Origin: Tillus elongatus
Lineage: Eukaryota > Arthropoda > Insecta > Coleoptera > Cleridae
Length of the DNA: 64,000 bases
Assembly: GCA_964006375.1 (NCBI GenBank)
Contig: OZ023267.1
Span: 37,211,766 to 37,275,765, forward strand
Direction of reading: 5' to 3'
How positions within the stretch are numbered: position 1 is the stretch's first letter; each line of letters opens with the position of its first letter. A model generated the notes under the pieces. It was given only the letters and a program-made list of their open reading frames with translations, was not told where the DNA came from and searched no databases. The translations under genes were made by a program, and so were the position numbers. This document shows positions 41,870-52,621 of this stretch, in pieces.

Positions 41870-42290
41870 TTGATTCATTTTAACAAACAAAAGTGCATCT
41901 GCACCCTCCCTTCTCTCAGATTGAATCAGTTTTTTTTGGATACAGGAGGGAGAGATGCCTCATGCAGACCTCATTCACGGCCCCGTAGGTGCCGTGGGAT
42001 ATCGAGGTACTGTGAGACTCATACTCTTAGTACACATACTCACAAAAACTCCCTCCCAGGGAGTAACGGACCTTGGTCGATACCTCCGTCGGAAAGATTT
42101 ACACACAATGACTTTTTGGGTATGAATCTTTCCATTCTGTTTTTGCCGCGGGGGCGTTTAGCGGGTAAGTATAAGCTTTGGACGCTTATGCTTATGTGGA
42201 AGTTGCTCGTCATAGTCGGTGGCACTACGGAGAAGAGCATTTGGGTGAGAAGCGGCTTTTGCGAACTGGGTTGTGGATAATTGAGTTATA
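41870..42290. other. UBL3 intron DNA, open frame without homology
   Basis: A plus-strand frame runs 41801-42280 across the inverted-repeat boundary but starts inside the arm and shows no motif or codon structure. It may be the 3' part of the neighbouring Jockey LINE in antisense. No function is assigned. Confidence 0.35.
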
Positions 42291-42293
42291 AAC

Positions 42294-42971
42294 TCAAGTA
42301 TCGAAGGCATAAGAGTGAACCTGACTGTTTCGGACAAACCATGGCGCTCCGGTAACCATTCTCAGAATTTTGTTCTGGATGATTTGAAGGGTCTTGATGT
42401 GTGTAGCGGCCACGGTGACCCATGCAGGTGATGCATAGGTCAAGGCTGACCTGATAATGACTTTGTACATGAGGAACTTATTGTTCATGGACAATTTGGA
42501 ATTTCTATTTAGAAGTGGAAACAGCTTCGAGATGAACATCGAGGCTTTTTTTCGTGCGTGATCGACATGGGGGCGCCATGTTAAGTGTTTGTCGAGGAAA
42601 ACCCCGAGGTATTTGGCGGAATCTTGCCAGGGGATTAGACGGTTGTCTGATGAAACGTGATCGTGAGGTGTGTGTCTCCTCTTGGAAAATAGGACAGCTG
42701 AACATGTATCGGTGTTTATGGCTAGAAGGGATTTCCTATACCATGATTGCAGCTCGACTACGGCGGTCTGAAGTCGTTCGGTTATTATCCTCGGCTGAGT
42801 GGAGCTGCTGAGGATGGTAGTGTCGTCTGCGTACAGTGCGTATGTCACGTTTAGGGGGGTTGTCGGAATGTCTGCGACAAATATATTGTACAGCAGAGGG
42901 GATATAGCAGAACCCTGCGGGATTGAATCAGTGTATTTAAAACAACCTGTTAATAAGGTCAATGCTGTCAT
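42294..42971 (-). pseudogene. Jockey-clade LINE reverse transcriptase fragment
   Basis: An open 225-codon frame containing SIPQGSAISPLLYNIFVADIP, YALYADDTTIL, LLAINTDTCSAVLFSKR, SAKYLGVFLDKHLTWRPHV and LTYASPAWVTVA...QNKILRMVTGAPWFVRN. It carries the RT motifs from the primer-grip side to the thumb in the form typical of Jockey elements. It is truncated at both ends, with the front of the RT and the endonuclease missing. The frame is intact over its length. Confidence 0.85.
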
Positions 42972-42999
42972 ACACGTCAGTTTACGTCACAGGAAATGG

Positions 43000-43590
43000 T
43001 TTTTTTTTTGTAACTTCAAATGCGCCTCTACTTGATACATACTTTATAATTGGGTCTGGTTAGGTTTATAATAGTACATCCGACTATATACTTGGTCGCC
43101 TATATGATTTGTATTGAGAAATATCCTGGATTATTTCTTTAACGAAGTTCCATTTCACAGCTCTCTAGAAATTGATGGTTTCTAAAAATAACTCTTTAAA
43201 AGGTCAGTTTTAATTGTGTATAGACCGGTATCTTTTTACATTTAGTTTGCATACGCTTCCCCTCCTGTTCTGTTCGTAAATATAAAGAAACATCGAGAAT
43301 GAATATTCTAACTGGACGAGTCTCCCGATAATATTTGATACAATTTCGTTTCTTTCAACTACGAAGATAATTTTTGCGGTGCACACATACATTCATTATT
43401 TCCTAAATCAGTGACTAGAGAAAAATCATGAAACAGGTTAGTTTTTATTTCTAAAGGTGCGTTCGTGGGATTTTTGTTGTATTCGTGGGCGTCATTATGT
43501 GTGAGCGTGATTAATTGTTGTCGTTATTTTGTCGAACCGTTCCATATTAAATACCGATGTAGAGACTTATTCTCTGGATTCACAAGTGCT
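43000..43590. other. UBL3 intron DNA, nothing recognised
   Basis: No supported gene, repeat or RNA apart from the ribozyme-like fold just to the right. Confidence 0.45.
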
Positions 43591-43597
43591 TGTTTTC

Positions 43598-43644
43598 TTC
43601 TCTGCATCCGGTTTCGCCTTTTACGGCATCGTCAGGCAGGAGAA
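43598..43644 (-). ncRNA. Hammerhead-ribozyme-like fold with complementary stem I
   Basis: On the minus strand the order is TTCTCCTGC (stem I), CTGACGA (core CUGANGA), TGCC-GTAAAA-GGC (stem II), GAAAC, CGGAT, GCAGAGAA (stem I return). Stem I strands pair through TGC/GCA and TCTC/GAGA with one bulged base. The base expected to be U in the cleavage triplet is A (GAT in place of GTH), so activity is doubtful. Such folds mark Penelope-like ends; no coding part was found beside it. Confidence 0.5.
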
Positions 43645-44189
43645 AATTTGATTTAAAGTGGAAATTTATTTCAAAAAATTACCGGTCTTTGAACTTACCA
43701 TGAAATCCAGGTTGGATTCCACTAAGATTTTTTCTCAAAAAGATATATTACTAGAATTTTTCTGTGTGTGTAGGTAAAAATACCATGCCATCTGTAATGT
43801 ACAGGCTGTCCCATTTTGGTTGCAATTTCCGAGTATCTCGGTTATTAGCAATGATAGAACCTTGCGGTTTTCACGAACCTGAGCTGCTTGTTTGTAAAAC
43901 GAAAGATGCCGCAAACAAAATTGTCATAGCCCTCTTAGTTTCCAAGTTACAGGGCGATACTGAAAATATTGCAGGTACCCTTTGTATAAGTACACTTTGA
44001 GAACCAGTATCACCACATCTTTTTACAGACTAACAAAGTTAGCGTAATCAGAGGATCAGCATTTTTAACTACTTACTACTAACATCACCTTTTATACTGA
44101 ATGTTAGGTAAAGGACGATACCGAGAGAGAGACTAAATCGCAGGCAAATTTTCAAGTGAATTGTATTTTAATTGCCGGACGAGATTTTT

Positions 44190-44700
44190 GAACTTCCTTT
44201 GTCACTTTACCTGCCAGGTTTCGGAATGTTTATCTGCATCAAAGACAGAGCGCAAACAGAGGACTACAAACCAGTGGCGGAGGTCGGTTTAAGGAAACTT
44301 TGCTTTTTATTGCCCTAGAAAAATATATACTTTCGTACGCATCTATATTCGCTGGCTGTCTAACATTTTTTATAAGTTTCAGATATTCTTTATCCATGTG
44401 GTGGTTATTATCCCAAATATGTTGTGCCACGCATGACTTGTCTACACTACCGTATCTCAGCTGTGCCAGATGTTCACGAAATCTAGTCTCAATGGTTCTC
44501 TTACTCTGCCTAACGTGTTTAAGATTACAATCTTTACAATCTCATAGATACCCGACATTTCAGTGGCTTTATCTTTATCTTTCGTATTATCCAACAAATT
44601 TCTTAAATAATTTTTTGTCGAAAAGGATAGCTGCAAATCAAGTTTCTTAAAAATACTGTCGAGGCCACTTGCGATACGCGGTTCACAAGGAGGCAAATAA
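44190..44700 (-). pseudogene. Penelope-like GIY-YIG endonuclease fragment, inverted copy
   Basis: The minus strand reads LDLQLSFSTKNYLRNLL, MSGIYEI, then after a frame break AQHIWDNNHHMDKEYLKLIK and NIDAYESIYFSRAIKSK. This is the same endonuclease C-terminus as the plus-strand copy at 44815. It is followed by the same 3' region (TTTGATGCAGATAAACATTC, CCGAAACCTGGCAGG). The two copies form an inverted pair about 110 bp apart. Confidence 0.8.
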
Positions 44701-44814
44701 ATTTTTTCTCTATGTTATCTATCCTGAATGTCGTGCATTCCGCCAGCATTTTCTTTGTTGTCTATTAATTAATTTTTCCACTAATTAATTTTTCCCGCGT
44801 ATCACAAAAGGTGT

Positions 44815-45135
44815 CGAGAGAATTTTTAAGAAAGCCGATTTGCACCTAACTTTTTCGACAAAAAATAATTTAAGAAATTTGTTAGGTAATACGAAATATA
44901 AAGATAAAGTCACGGTAATGTCGGGTATCTATGAGATAGGTTGTAAAGATTGTAATCTTAAATACGTTGGGCAGACTAAGAGAACCATTGAGACTAAATT
45001 TCGTGAACATCTGGCTCAGCTGAAGTACGGTAGTGTACACGAGTCCTGCGTGGCACAACATGTATGGGATAATAACCACCACACTGATAAAGAAAACCTG
45101 AAATTTATCAAAAATGTTATACAGCGAAGCTAGAT
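44815..45135 (+). pseudogene. Penelope-like GIY-YIG endonuclease fragment
   Basis: The open frame reads LRNLLGNTKYKDKVTVM, SGIYEIGCKDCNLKYVGQTK, RTIETKFREHLAQLKYGS and VAQHVWDNNHHTDKEN. GIY...C--C...YVGQT is the catalytic first strand pair of GIY-YIG nucleases with the CCHH-type Cys pair characteristic of Penelope-like elements. The reverse transcriptase is missing, so the copy is 5'-truncated, and the C-terminus passes through stops after 45133. Confidence 0.85.
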
Positions 45136-45169
45136 GCGTAGGAAAGTATTTATATTTCTAGGCCAATAA

Positions 45170-45420
45170 AAAGCAACAGTTCCTTAAACCGACTCCGCCA
45201 CTGGTTTGTAGTCATCTGTTTGCGTTCTGTCTTTGATGCAGATAAACATTCTGAAACCTGGCAGGTAAAGGCGTACGAAAGTATTTATATTACTAGGGCA
45301 ATAAAAAACAAAAGTTCCTTAAACCGAGCTTCGCGACTGGTTTGTAGTCATCTGTTTACGCTGTGTCTTTGATGCGGATAAACATTCCGAAACCTGTCAG
45401 GTAAAGTGATAAGGGAAGTT
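45170..45420 (+). repeat. Tandemly duplicated Penelope 3' end with ribozyme-like motif
   Basis: A ~130-bp unit (TAGTCATCTGTTT, CTTTGATGC, AACATTC, GAAACCTG, CAGGTAAA) occurs twice in tandem, at ~45165-45272 and ~45273-45415. In the second copy TTGATG / CGGA-TAAACAT-TCCG / AAAC-CT-GTC resembles a hammerhead, with GAAAC-NN-GUC intact and the CUGANGA core imperfect. Tandem ends are a known habit of Penelope-like elements. Confidence 0.55.
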
Positions 45421-45539
45421 CAAAAATCTCGACCGGCAATGAAAATACAGTGCACTGAAAAATTTGCCCGTCTGCATCGTTCTTTACCTAAGATTCAGTA
45501 TAAAAGGTGATGTTATTATTAAGCAGTTAGAAATGTTCA

Positions 45540-46190
45540 TCCTCTGATGGCGTTAACTTTGTTAGTGAAACGCTCGTCACGTCTTTAAAAAGATGTGGGA
45601 TTTGAGTCCTCCAAGTGTAGTTATCAGTGCTCATCACAGGTCCCAATCTTCAGTTAGTACCGCTTACATTTCAGTTGTCTGACAACTTGTCTAAAAGTTA
45701 AAAAGGCATTCTTTTAGAACTTTTTACGTGGAATCTAGTGACGTACTTAGTTTTTTTCCAAATATTACTGTTTTTTAAATATTGACCAATGTTTTTTTTA
45801 ATAGGACACCTGTATATTTGTCAAAAAATTAATTTTAATTTCCACAAGGTTTTCAAAAATTACATTATGTGTCTATTTTAATAACCAACTGAATAAAATC
45901 CTATTTTCATAATTCGCGTTCAAAATGTTGCAGTAGCCATGCAAAAAAATAATGCGGTTTATTTATTTCTATATGCTAACAATAAAGTGAGAAAGTTCAG
46001 GTTCAATTTCAGAGTTTGTTTCACAGGGTAAAAGATATAACCACACTTTCTACCTGGAAGTTGTGAACAGTTTGCGCAATAGTTTCCAGCTAACGAGGCC
46101 TGATTTGTAAAAACGGGCGACTGTTTGTTTCCACCACGATAACACCCCTCGTGACACGGCACCGTCAATTTTTGACCAAAAAGGTCATGA
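45540..46190. other. UBL3 intron DNA, nothing recognised
   Basis: No supported feature. Open frames on the minus strand (45959-46372) show no homology. Confidence 0.4.
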
Positions 46191-46303
46191 AAACAGACAT
46201 AAAAGGAAAGCATTTTGCAGATGTTGCAGAGGTGAAGAAAAAAACGACGGAGGCGCTGTTTTGAACAATGGAACAATAGATTAGACAAGTGTACTAGTGC
46301 CAG
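46190..46303 (+). pseudogene. Mariner-type transposase C-terminal piece, split by LINE
   Basis: The frame reads KGKHFADVAEVKKKT, then FEQWNNRLDKCTSAS up to the LINE. After the LINE and one copy of the 16-bp duplication it continues GEGDQMCFDE and a stop (47453-47485). HFADVAEV...F-QW--R-DKC is the C-terminus of mariner (SETMAR-type) transposases. Catalytic parts upstream were not found. Confidence 0.6.
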
Positions 46304-47436
46304 GCTAGGATTATACAGACTAGCCTGCAATGGTAGATTGAAGATCAACCCAGGCTTCAAGGGCCACTGCAAATTTCAGGAGATCGTGAAGGAGCCCATG
46401 CTTGAAATGAGGTTAGACTTCGCGAGTCCGCGAATCTGCAGAGAAAACAACTTTACAGTGGAAATCCCCGACCGCGAGGCATGGCGGGAGGAGACGCCGG
46501 GCATACCACGGGACGCGCTCGTCTGAATCACGGGCGGATCCGGCGGGGGGCGTGGGACGGGGGCAGGTGTTTACTCGGAAGGACCGAGGGTAAGTCATAG
46601 TATTTCCCTCGGAGGCCACACAACAGTGTTTCAGGTGTACGCCATCCTGCACTGTGTGCAGGAGAACAAGAGGAGGGGCTACACCAACAAGCGGATCCTC
46701 ATAGCCACAGACAGCCAGGCAGCCATTAAGCCACTAAGTAGCCCACGGTAAATTCCTGGCTGGTGAGTAAGTGCCGAGACGAGACGAGCGACCTGGCTGG
46801 TCAGAATGGGGTGACCCTCATCTGGGTGCCGGGTCACTCGGGGGTCAAAGGCAATGAAGAAGCTGACAGTCTCGCGAAGAGAGGGTCAGCAGAACCATTT
46901 ATGGGACCAGAACCGGCTCTGGACGTGACAAAGAGCACTGCCAAGGGAGCCATTAAGTCCTGGGTCAGAAACCAACACAAGGTGTACTGGGCGGACTGTC
47001 CAGGGCTCAGACATGGGAAGTCAATAATTGACGGACCCAGTTCAAAGAGAGCTGTGGAGCTACTAAATCTTAGCAGAGGACAGCTCAGAAACACAACAGG
47101 TCTCTTGACGGGACACATGGCCGTCAAGAAACACCTGCATAAAATGGGGCGGTTCGAAGGGGACCTCGCATGCAGACTCTGCGGCGAGGGGGAGGAATCA
47201 GCCCAGCACATCTTGTGCGAGTGTAAAGCACTGGACCGCAAAAGACAAGTGATCTACGGTCAGCCTAGACCGGAGACAGAGCAATATAAAACTTCACCCT
47301 ACCAATCGCTGTGCAGACTAGTTCAAGGCACAGTGATCTTGGAATGGGTGGAGTAAGACTAAGGGTATGCACAATCAACCAAAGGTTGCAGTGCTATCGG
47401 GGCGGCAAGGCCGCGGACGAGCCCTGAGGGAAAAAA
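46304..47436 (+). mobile_element. RNase H-encoding LINE 3' end, copy C with 16-bp TSD
   Basis: Flanked by AGTGTACTAGTGCCAG at 46288-46303 and 47437-47452. It is 5'-truncated between RT and RNase H. RNase H begins with a damaged active site (an in-frame stop and ITGGSG where WFTDGSG is expected, ~46524). It continues YAILHCVQEN, LIATDSQAAIKPLSS, then a frame break at ~46748 and an open frame 46763-47356 with IWVPGHSGVKGNEEADSLA and CRLCGEGEESAQHILCEC. The tail ends GAGCCCTGAGGG plus A(7). It is the longest of the three copies in the window. Confidence 0.9.
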
Positions 47437-47489
47437 AGTGTACTAGTGCCAGTGGAGAAGGGGATCAAATGTGTTTTGATGAATAATTA

Positions 47490-48039
47490 AATGAATAAAA
47501 AAAAAAGTTCGGTTTCTTCTTGGTACCCCACTCGTATAATTATAAAACCTATTAGAATTATGTCTGCAAGAGACTGGACATTGAGTTTCTAATTTCTGTA
47601 GGACAAATAATTGTTATAAAAGCTACAAAAACTATCAAATATAACCTTTTTATAAATAAAGTTTGGAGCCTCGGTCGGCCAGAGTTGAGAACACGTACCT
47701 CTGAATCAAAGGGTACAGCGTTCGCTTTCCAGGGTTCCCGTTTCACTTTTTTTCAGTACGGACTGTAAAATCAACATCAAGCGAGGTTGTGGCATTGCAT
47801 TTGAGTAAGTTTATTATTTGCAAATTTCGCCCTTCGGAGGGGGCGTAAAGCCGTCGGTTCCGTGTTCGTGCGATGCTGTACACGTTAAAAATCCATACCC
47901 TCCTTACAGAAAGGCAGGGGCTCGGCAAAATTTCCAGGATAGTGAGGTCAAGCTTCTCCCTGGCATCGGTGATTGGCCATAGACGCGGAAATAGACCGAC
48001 GTTAAAGAACAAAAAATAAATAAATAAAGTTGCTATTAC
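47490..48039. other. UBL3 intron 2, repeat-like segment
   Basis: On the minus strand 48010-47800 includes GGAGAAGCTTGACCTCACTA and GGAACCGACGGCTTTACGCC, which look like a dispersed repeat but have no second copy in this window. No gene is seen. Confidence 0.35.
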
Positions 48040-48148
48040 CTTCTGGCCAGTTGTCGAAAACATGCTGTGCTATGTCACCAGCCGACTCGCTTGGACTAAA
48101 AAGGAACTCTTTTGTTTTACCAGTGACCAATATGAGGCGTAGATTTAT
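48040..48148 (-). CDS. UBL3: UBL3 exon 2 (first half of ubiquitin-like fold)
   Basis: A 109-bp exon after acceptor TTGTTACAG and before donor AAG|GTAATAG. It encodes INLRLILVTGKTKEFLFSPS and ESAGDIAQHVFDNWPE plus the first base of the next codon, nearly identical to the UBL3 family (INLRLILVSGKTKEFLFSP). It begins in phase 0, so the missing first exon contributes the short N-terminus. No candidate first exon was identified between 48149 and the right edge; it may lie beyond the window. Confidence 0.95.
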
Positions 48149-48297
48149 CTGTAACAATAAATGTAAATTAATGGAATAATAATCACGGAAATCTAATAAA
48201 ATACATAACAGTTCTAGGTACTCAGATTTTTGAAAGCTAATAATTTTCGTTATTTTTTTTCAATAATACAAGCTATTAAGTGCAAATATTAAGTCTG

Positions 48298-48602
48298 CAC
48301 GCAGCAAGTGGGTTATGATAGTGAATTTTCATAAAAATGTTTTTAATAGAAAATATGTTTTTTTTAAGAAAGCAGGCATTAAATTTGGTTACCAGTATAA
48401 CCTATATAGTAGAAACATTGTGGCATGTTTCTTCAAAATAACTTTATTGTTTGAAAATGTAGAAAAATTTACGAAAGTAAACTTAAGGTGTCCCCGAAAA
48501 AACTGGTTTCTTGGTCAACCTTATGGGTTAATAGGAAATTGGGCTATTCAAATAGGAAGCATTTATTGAAAATTCGCTACCATAACGTGCTTGCTGCGTC
48601 CC
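48298..48602. mobile_element. Short MITE with ACGCAGCAAG ends
   Basis: The left end ACGCAGCAAGTGGGTTATGA (48299) and right end TACCATAACGTGCTTGCTG (48579-48597, then CGTCC) are inverted copies over ~30 bp including GAATTTTC/GAAAATTC. The ~305-bp interior has no meaningful gene. Confidence 0.75.
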
Positions 48603-48609
48603 GAATTTA

Positions 48610-49340
48610 TTTTCTTACAAACATGCATTATATTTCGAAAAGGCAATTTATATTACCAACAACTTATGGGCTACCTGTGATTGTAGAAATATGTTTCAAG
48701 ATGTAGCTCAAGACACCCTATAATTAATGTATATAATTTTTTTCGTATCTTGTATAATAACGGCTATATTAAGCTTTATTGATTTTTTTTACAAGAATTC
48801 GACAAAAATTATATACCATTAAACGATAAACTCTATAGCTAAGACTACTGCCAAAGCATCAGATAAAGAGTCCATTTGAAATTATTATCTGGAAACATTT
48901 TAGTAAAATGAAGGACAGTGACGGCTGAAGCTAAGACTTCAGGCTTTGTAAAACAATCTTCTTGAGACATTTTCTTTCCATAGCTCGTATTAGTTTCAGG
49001 TTCTTTGTCTAAATGTTGCCAATTTTGACGTTTTAAATCGCGACTTTGACGTTTTGAGGAAAACCCCAATTTATTTTTCTTTAAATGACTATAACTTTTT
49101 TGTCTTCCAAGCTACAGACCTAAATTTTGGTAGGTAATTTACCTATAATGATATAAACCTGCGAACCAAATTTAGTTGCCCTTACTTTGTTATTTCCGAA
49201 GATATTAATTTTTTCCGAAAAAAAAAATCCTGGAAAACCTGGGCCGATTTTCCTGGCTAACGAACTTATGCAAGCCACTTGCAAAAGGAACGTATTCACC
49301 AAATTTAATCCAAATCGGCCCATTATTTTTTGATGTGATA
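48610..49340. other. UBL3 upstream intron DNA, nothing recognised
   Basis: AT-rich DNA. AAACCTGGGCCGATTTTCCT and CGAACTTATGCAAGCCACTT (49236-49280) recur in similar form at 61575-61625, so a low-copy repeat is present. Both sites stand just left of a (TA)n array. Confidence 0.5.
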
Positions 49341-49341
49341 C

Positions 49342-49534
<193 letters not shown>

Positions 49535-50264
49535 TGAAACTGAGCCCGGGTATGTGTTCTAGAGTACCCAGTTAGCGCTCATTTGAAGAAATTTTTTAAA
49601 AGAAAATTCACTAAAATAGATATAGCAAAGAATTAGGGTATATTAAAAAGGGCCACTATAAATCAACAAAACAACCCCAAACCTAAAACTCCAAGAGAAC
49701 TTCGAAACCGTGTAAATAGATGTTACAAATCTAGGATAAGTTTTCCTTTCCAACAGCTTCCTCGAGTATTTTATTATTGTTTCGGGTGTAATATAACCCT
49801 CACCGTCGTGTTTCTTTATCGTGTGTAAAAACCGAGGACATAAACAGAGGTGTATACGAAGTTAGGAAAAAACATTGAAATGTATTAGGAACTAAAGGTT
49901 AGATACCGGACAAATTTATCTGAGAATAGCTTAAACCTCGTAACACAATCAATATGGTCTCCAGGAAGTATCTAGGTGAACTGGTGGAAATAATCCCAAG
50001 TTCTGAAACAGTTTTACACTAACAAACTCAAAAGAGAATGTGTCACGGATGGCAAATATAAACTGGCCAACAAAATACAACACAAGGAAAAACAAATCGT
50101 TGCTGTGGCTAGACCAAAATGGATAAGAAAAATATTTAATGGCCATTAAATATTCCAGTTAAACCCAGTTAAAGAGTTCGCACCCAGAAATGCGTTATGG
50201 TAGTGAATTTAAAATAATGCTGCAAATTGAATCATAACTTTCACATAGTTGTGATAAGCTACTT

Positions 50265-50780
50265 TTTTGAAGCTTTGGAAGTCAAAAAGCACACACACGA
50301 CAATAGCTACCTTGTTTTAAATGAGCAAACTGATTTAATTAATTCCTCTTTCTTGGATATTCTTCATTCTAATTAAATAAGTCAAAGAAAATAAATTGAA
50401 CTATTCTTTCAAAAAAGTTGTAATAAGATAATGAGTTGATGTATGTCGATACTTTCGTTGTATAGAGACTGCTTTATTACTGTTATTGTTTAGTTATTTT
50501 ATTGTTGTAACTGTTATTATAGTTTATAGGCTAGTTGTTCTATTTTTATGTTAAATACTGACATACATCACGTAGACATTTTCAAAGCCTCATTCGTCAT
50601 CTGTGTTTCATTGTATTTTCAATTTGATGAATTTTTTGATCAAAACATCATATCATAACATAACAACAGATCTTTATTTATAGTTGTCATGATTTCATAC
50701 TAATTCAATTTCTATCTGTCTGAGAATGCTGTCAAGCAGCGAAACTAGTCACAGAAACGTTGAAGAACATCTTAGAATAT
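50265..50780 (+). pseudogene. Penelope-like C-terminus and 3' region
   Basis: GSQKAHTRQYSYLVLNEQTD (50277-50335, frame-broken) matches GVKKHTHDISYLVLNKQTA at 19550-19607. The downstream DNA is closely similar to 19620-20040, including TAATAAGATAATGAGTTGAT and GACATACATCA. It is a 5'-truncated copy of the same family, with the ribozyme-like fold near its end. Confidence 0.8.
50716..50754 (+). ncRNA. Hammerhead-ribozyme-like motif, copy B
   Basis: CTGT (stem I), CTGAGAA (core; one change from CUGANGA), TGCTG-TCAA-GCAGC (stem II), GAAAC, TA, GTC (2-bp stem III ending in the cleavage triplet GUC), ACAG (stem I return). The only core mismatch (A for G) is G in copy A at 19972-20020. The position at a Penelope-like 3' end fits the hammerheads reported from such elements. 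Confidence 0.6.
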
Positions 50781-51009
50781 CTAGAATTCATAAGGGCCTC
50801 TTGCTCCAGTTAGCTTACGCGCTGGCTACGCCCTTCACCTACAGAAATCCAACAGTGAAGCCATAGAAGTAGCCTTCAAGTATGTAGTATGGACCAGTTT
50901 CACCAAGTAAGGGCAACAACAATCAATGAATTTAACAAATATTTGTTTGATGAAAACACATTTTCGTGAAAAATCGCTAGGTACCATAACGCACTTGCTG
51001 TTCCGAACT

Positions 51010-51640
51010 GTTTGTTTTCTTTTGCCATAGCCAATAGTCTGGAAAGTTTCTGGTGGGCCAGTGTGTATCTACGTATTATTACGATCATTCAACAGAAATA
51101 ATCTCTTTTGTTGAAAACGGTTGCTGTATAAAGAAACACCTGAAACATCAAGAATTTCTTTGAGGTGCATAAAGCCATGATATTAGCTGTTGAAATGAAC
51201 CCACTTCCTTTCATAATTATACCGAACACAGGTACGTAACTAATCCCTTCTAATTTCAGTACACCTGTATATCATCAACCAAACGACCTGAATCATCCAA
51301 TGAATTCATTAGAGCGGCAACAATGCCCTCAAAATGCTATTCATTATCTCGCGTTTTCATCCAGCAATTTCTGCCTTATTATTCCTGTTCTATATCCTCG
51401 CGGTGTTATTAAGGCATTCCGCAAACGACAAGAGAAATAGAGCCGAGAAAAAAAGGAGGTAGATGGAGGCCGATTTGAATTATTCTGGCATTCTAGCAGC
51501 AACAATTAAAATCGAATCATAACTACAATGTTGCCACATAAACACAGTTACTGTTGAGAAAAAAAAATAATTATAAGCCCAGTGTATAAATATAATTTAA
51601 TTGTGAGTCTACGCAGTTTTTTCCATAGCCAGGCCGAGTA
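51010..51640. other. UBL3 upstream DNA, nothing recognised
   Basis: AT-rich, no supported feature. Confidence 0.45.
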
Positions 51641-51644
51641 TGTT

Positions 51645-51700
51645 TGCAGTTTACCTCGTATTTCGACAACGAAGTTGTCATCATCTGTTTAGCGACAGCT
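51645..51700 (-). ncRNA. Hammerhead-like hairpin motif
   Basis: On the minus strand CAGATGA (core with U to A change), TGACAAC-TTC-GTTGTC (perfect stem II), GAAA, then TACGAGGTA. The GATGATGACAACTTCGTTGT block followed by CGAAAT is reminiscent of Penelope-type ends, but stem I pairing is not evident. Confidence 0.35.
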
Positions 51701-51709
51701 ACCGATGAC

Positions 51710-52395
51710 GATTTTTTCTAAAACTGATAAAATACTTCAAGCGTACAAGTTTACAACAAACTTCGTATTTGGTTACCACTTGTCGAACAGACAAAAATCA
51801 AAAATCTATTTTCTAAATATTTTATTCAATTGAAGGAAAGTAAGACTTGAAACAGAAATTTAGTACCTTGCTAAATGTATTTCAAATACAAATCTGGTGA
51901 TCGAAATAAAGCAAGTGTGTGGATAAATACCATTTTGCAAGTGATGTTATTGCTATAACCACTTCGTTTGTAGAAAATATAACTGTCCCAAGTGCGTGCA
52001 AACACAAGTTTGGCGATTATAAACTTTATACCTAGAGTTTAAGCAATTTGCATTCTTCCCTAGCTGAATTGTAGACGGAGGGCATGTTTTGGTACTTATA
52101 GGAATCCTGTTATTTGACGGATATAGTCACGCAAACGTCTTGATCGCCATGAAGCCGGCAAACTTATTCATGCCCCCGGACCGTAAAAAGCGTTCGTTCT
52201 AGAAATTCCTCGTAATTTTCTATTTTATTTGACAAAAAATCTCCACCCATTACTTATTTATTATTACTCTGTGATTTCGGTACAGGCGCGATCGGTATAA
52301 ATGGGACTTCCATGCAGCGATACGTGTAAAATTAGGAAACGTTTTTAGTTTAGAGAACGTGGATTTTCTGCTGCGACCTCGCATCTTTTAGCTTT
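51710..52395. other. UBL3 upstream DNA, nothing recognised
   Basis: No gene, repeat or RNA supported. Confidence 0.4.
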
Positions 52396-52621
52396 TAGCA
52401 GAAGCGTGAGTTATAGATGAAAAGAAAGCACATACACGGCAACTGCCTTGGTTTAAATGAGCAAACTAATTTGGTGGATTTCTTTGAAACTCTCCTTTTA
52501 AATTACATGCATCAAACAGAATACGTCTAACCTTAGAAAAAATAGTTGCAATCATATAATAAGTTGATGTACATATGTCGATATTTTTGTTATATAGAAC
52601 CTGCTTCTGTTACTGCCACTT
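52395..52621 (+). pseudogene. Penelope-like 3' fragment, LINE target
   Basis: KKAHTRQLPWFK-type codons (52415-52455), AATGAGCAAACTAATTTG and AATAAGTTGATGTACATATG match the 3' part of the Penelope family at 19550-19760. The fragment ends at the LINE target site ACTGCCACTT (52612-52621), repeated at 56701-56710. Confidence 0.65.

Larger units (their letters stand above)
50170..51005. mobile_element. Tc1/MITE-like ends around a Penelope 3' fragment
   Basis: The left end ATGCGTTATGGTAGTGAATT (50192) and right end GTACCATAACGCACTTGCTG (50982-51001) belong to the ACGCAGCAAGTGCG terminal family in inverted orientation. Between them sits a Penelope-like 3' end (50265-50780). The left terminus is damaged (CACCCAGAA in place of the GACGCAGCAAG start). 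Confidence 0.6.

Noticed and set aside
41801..42280. 159-codon plus-strand frame across the inverted-repeat border
   Set aside because: Begins inside the repeat arm, has no homology and no host-like composition.
47820..48010. Segment with arm-like GC blocks considered as a tRNA or small RNA
   Set aside because: No cloverleaf or box A/box B could be placed; more likely a dispersed repeat remnant.
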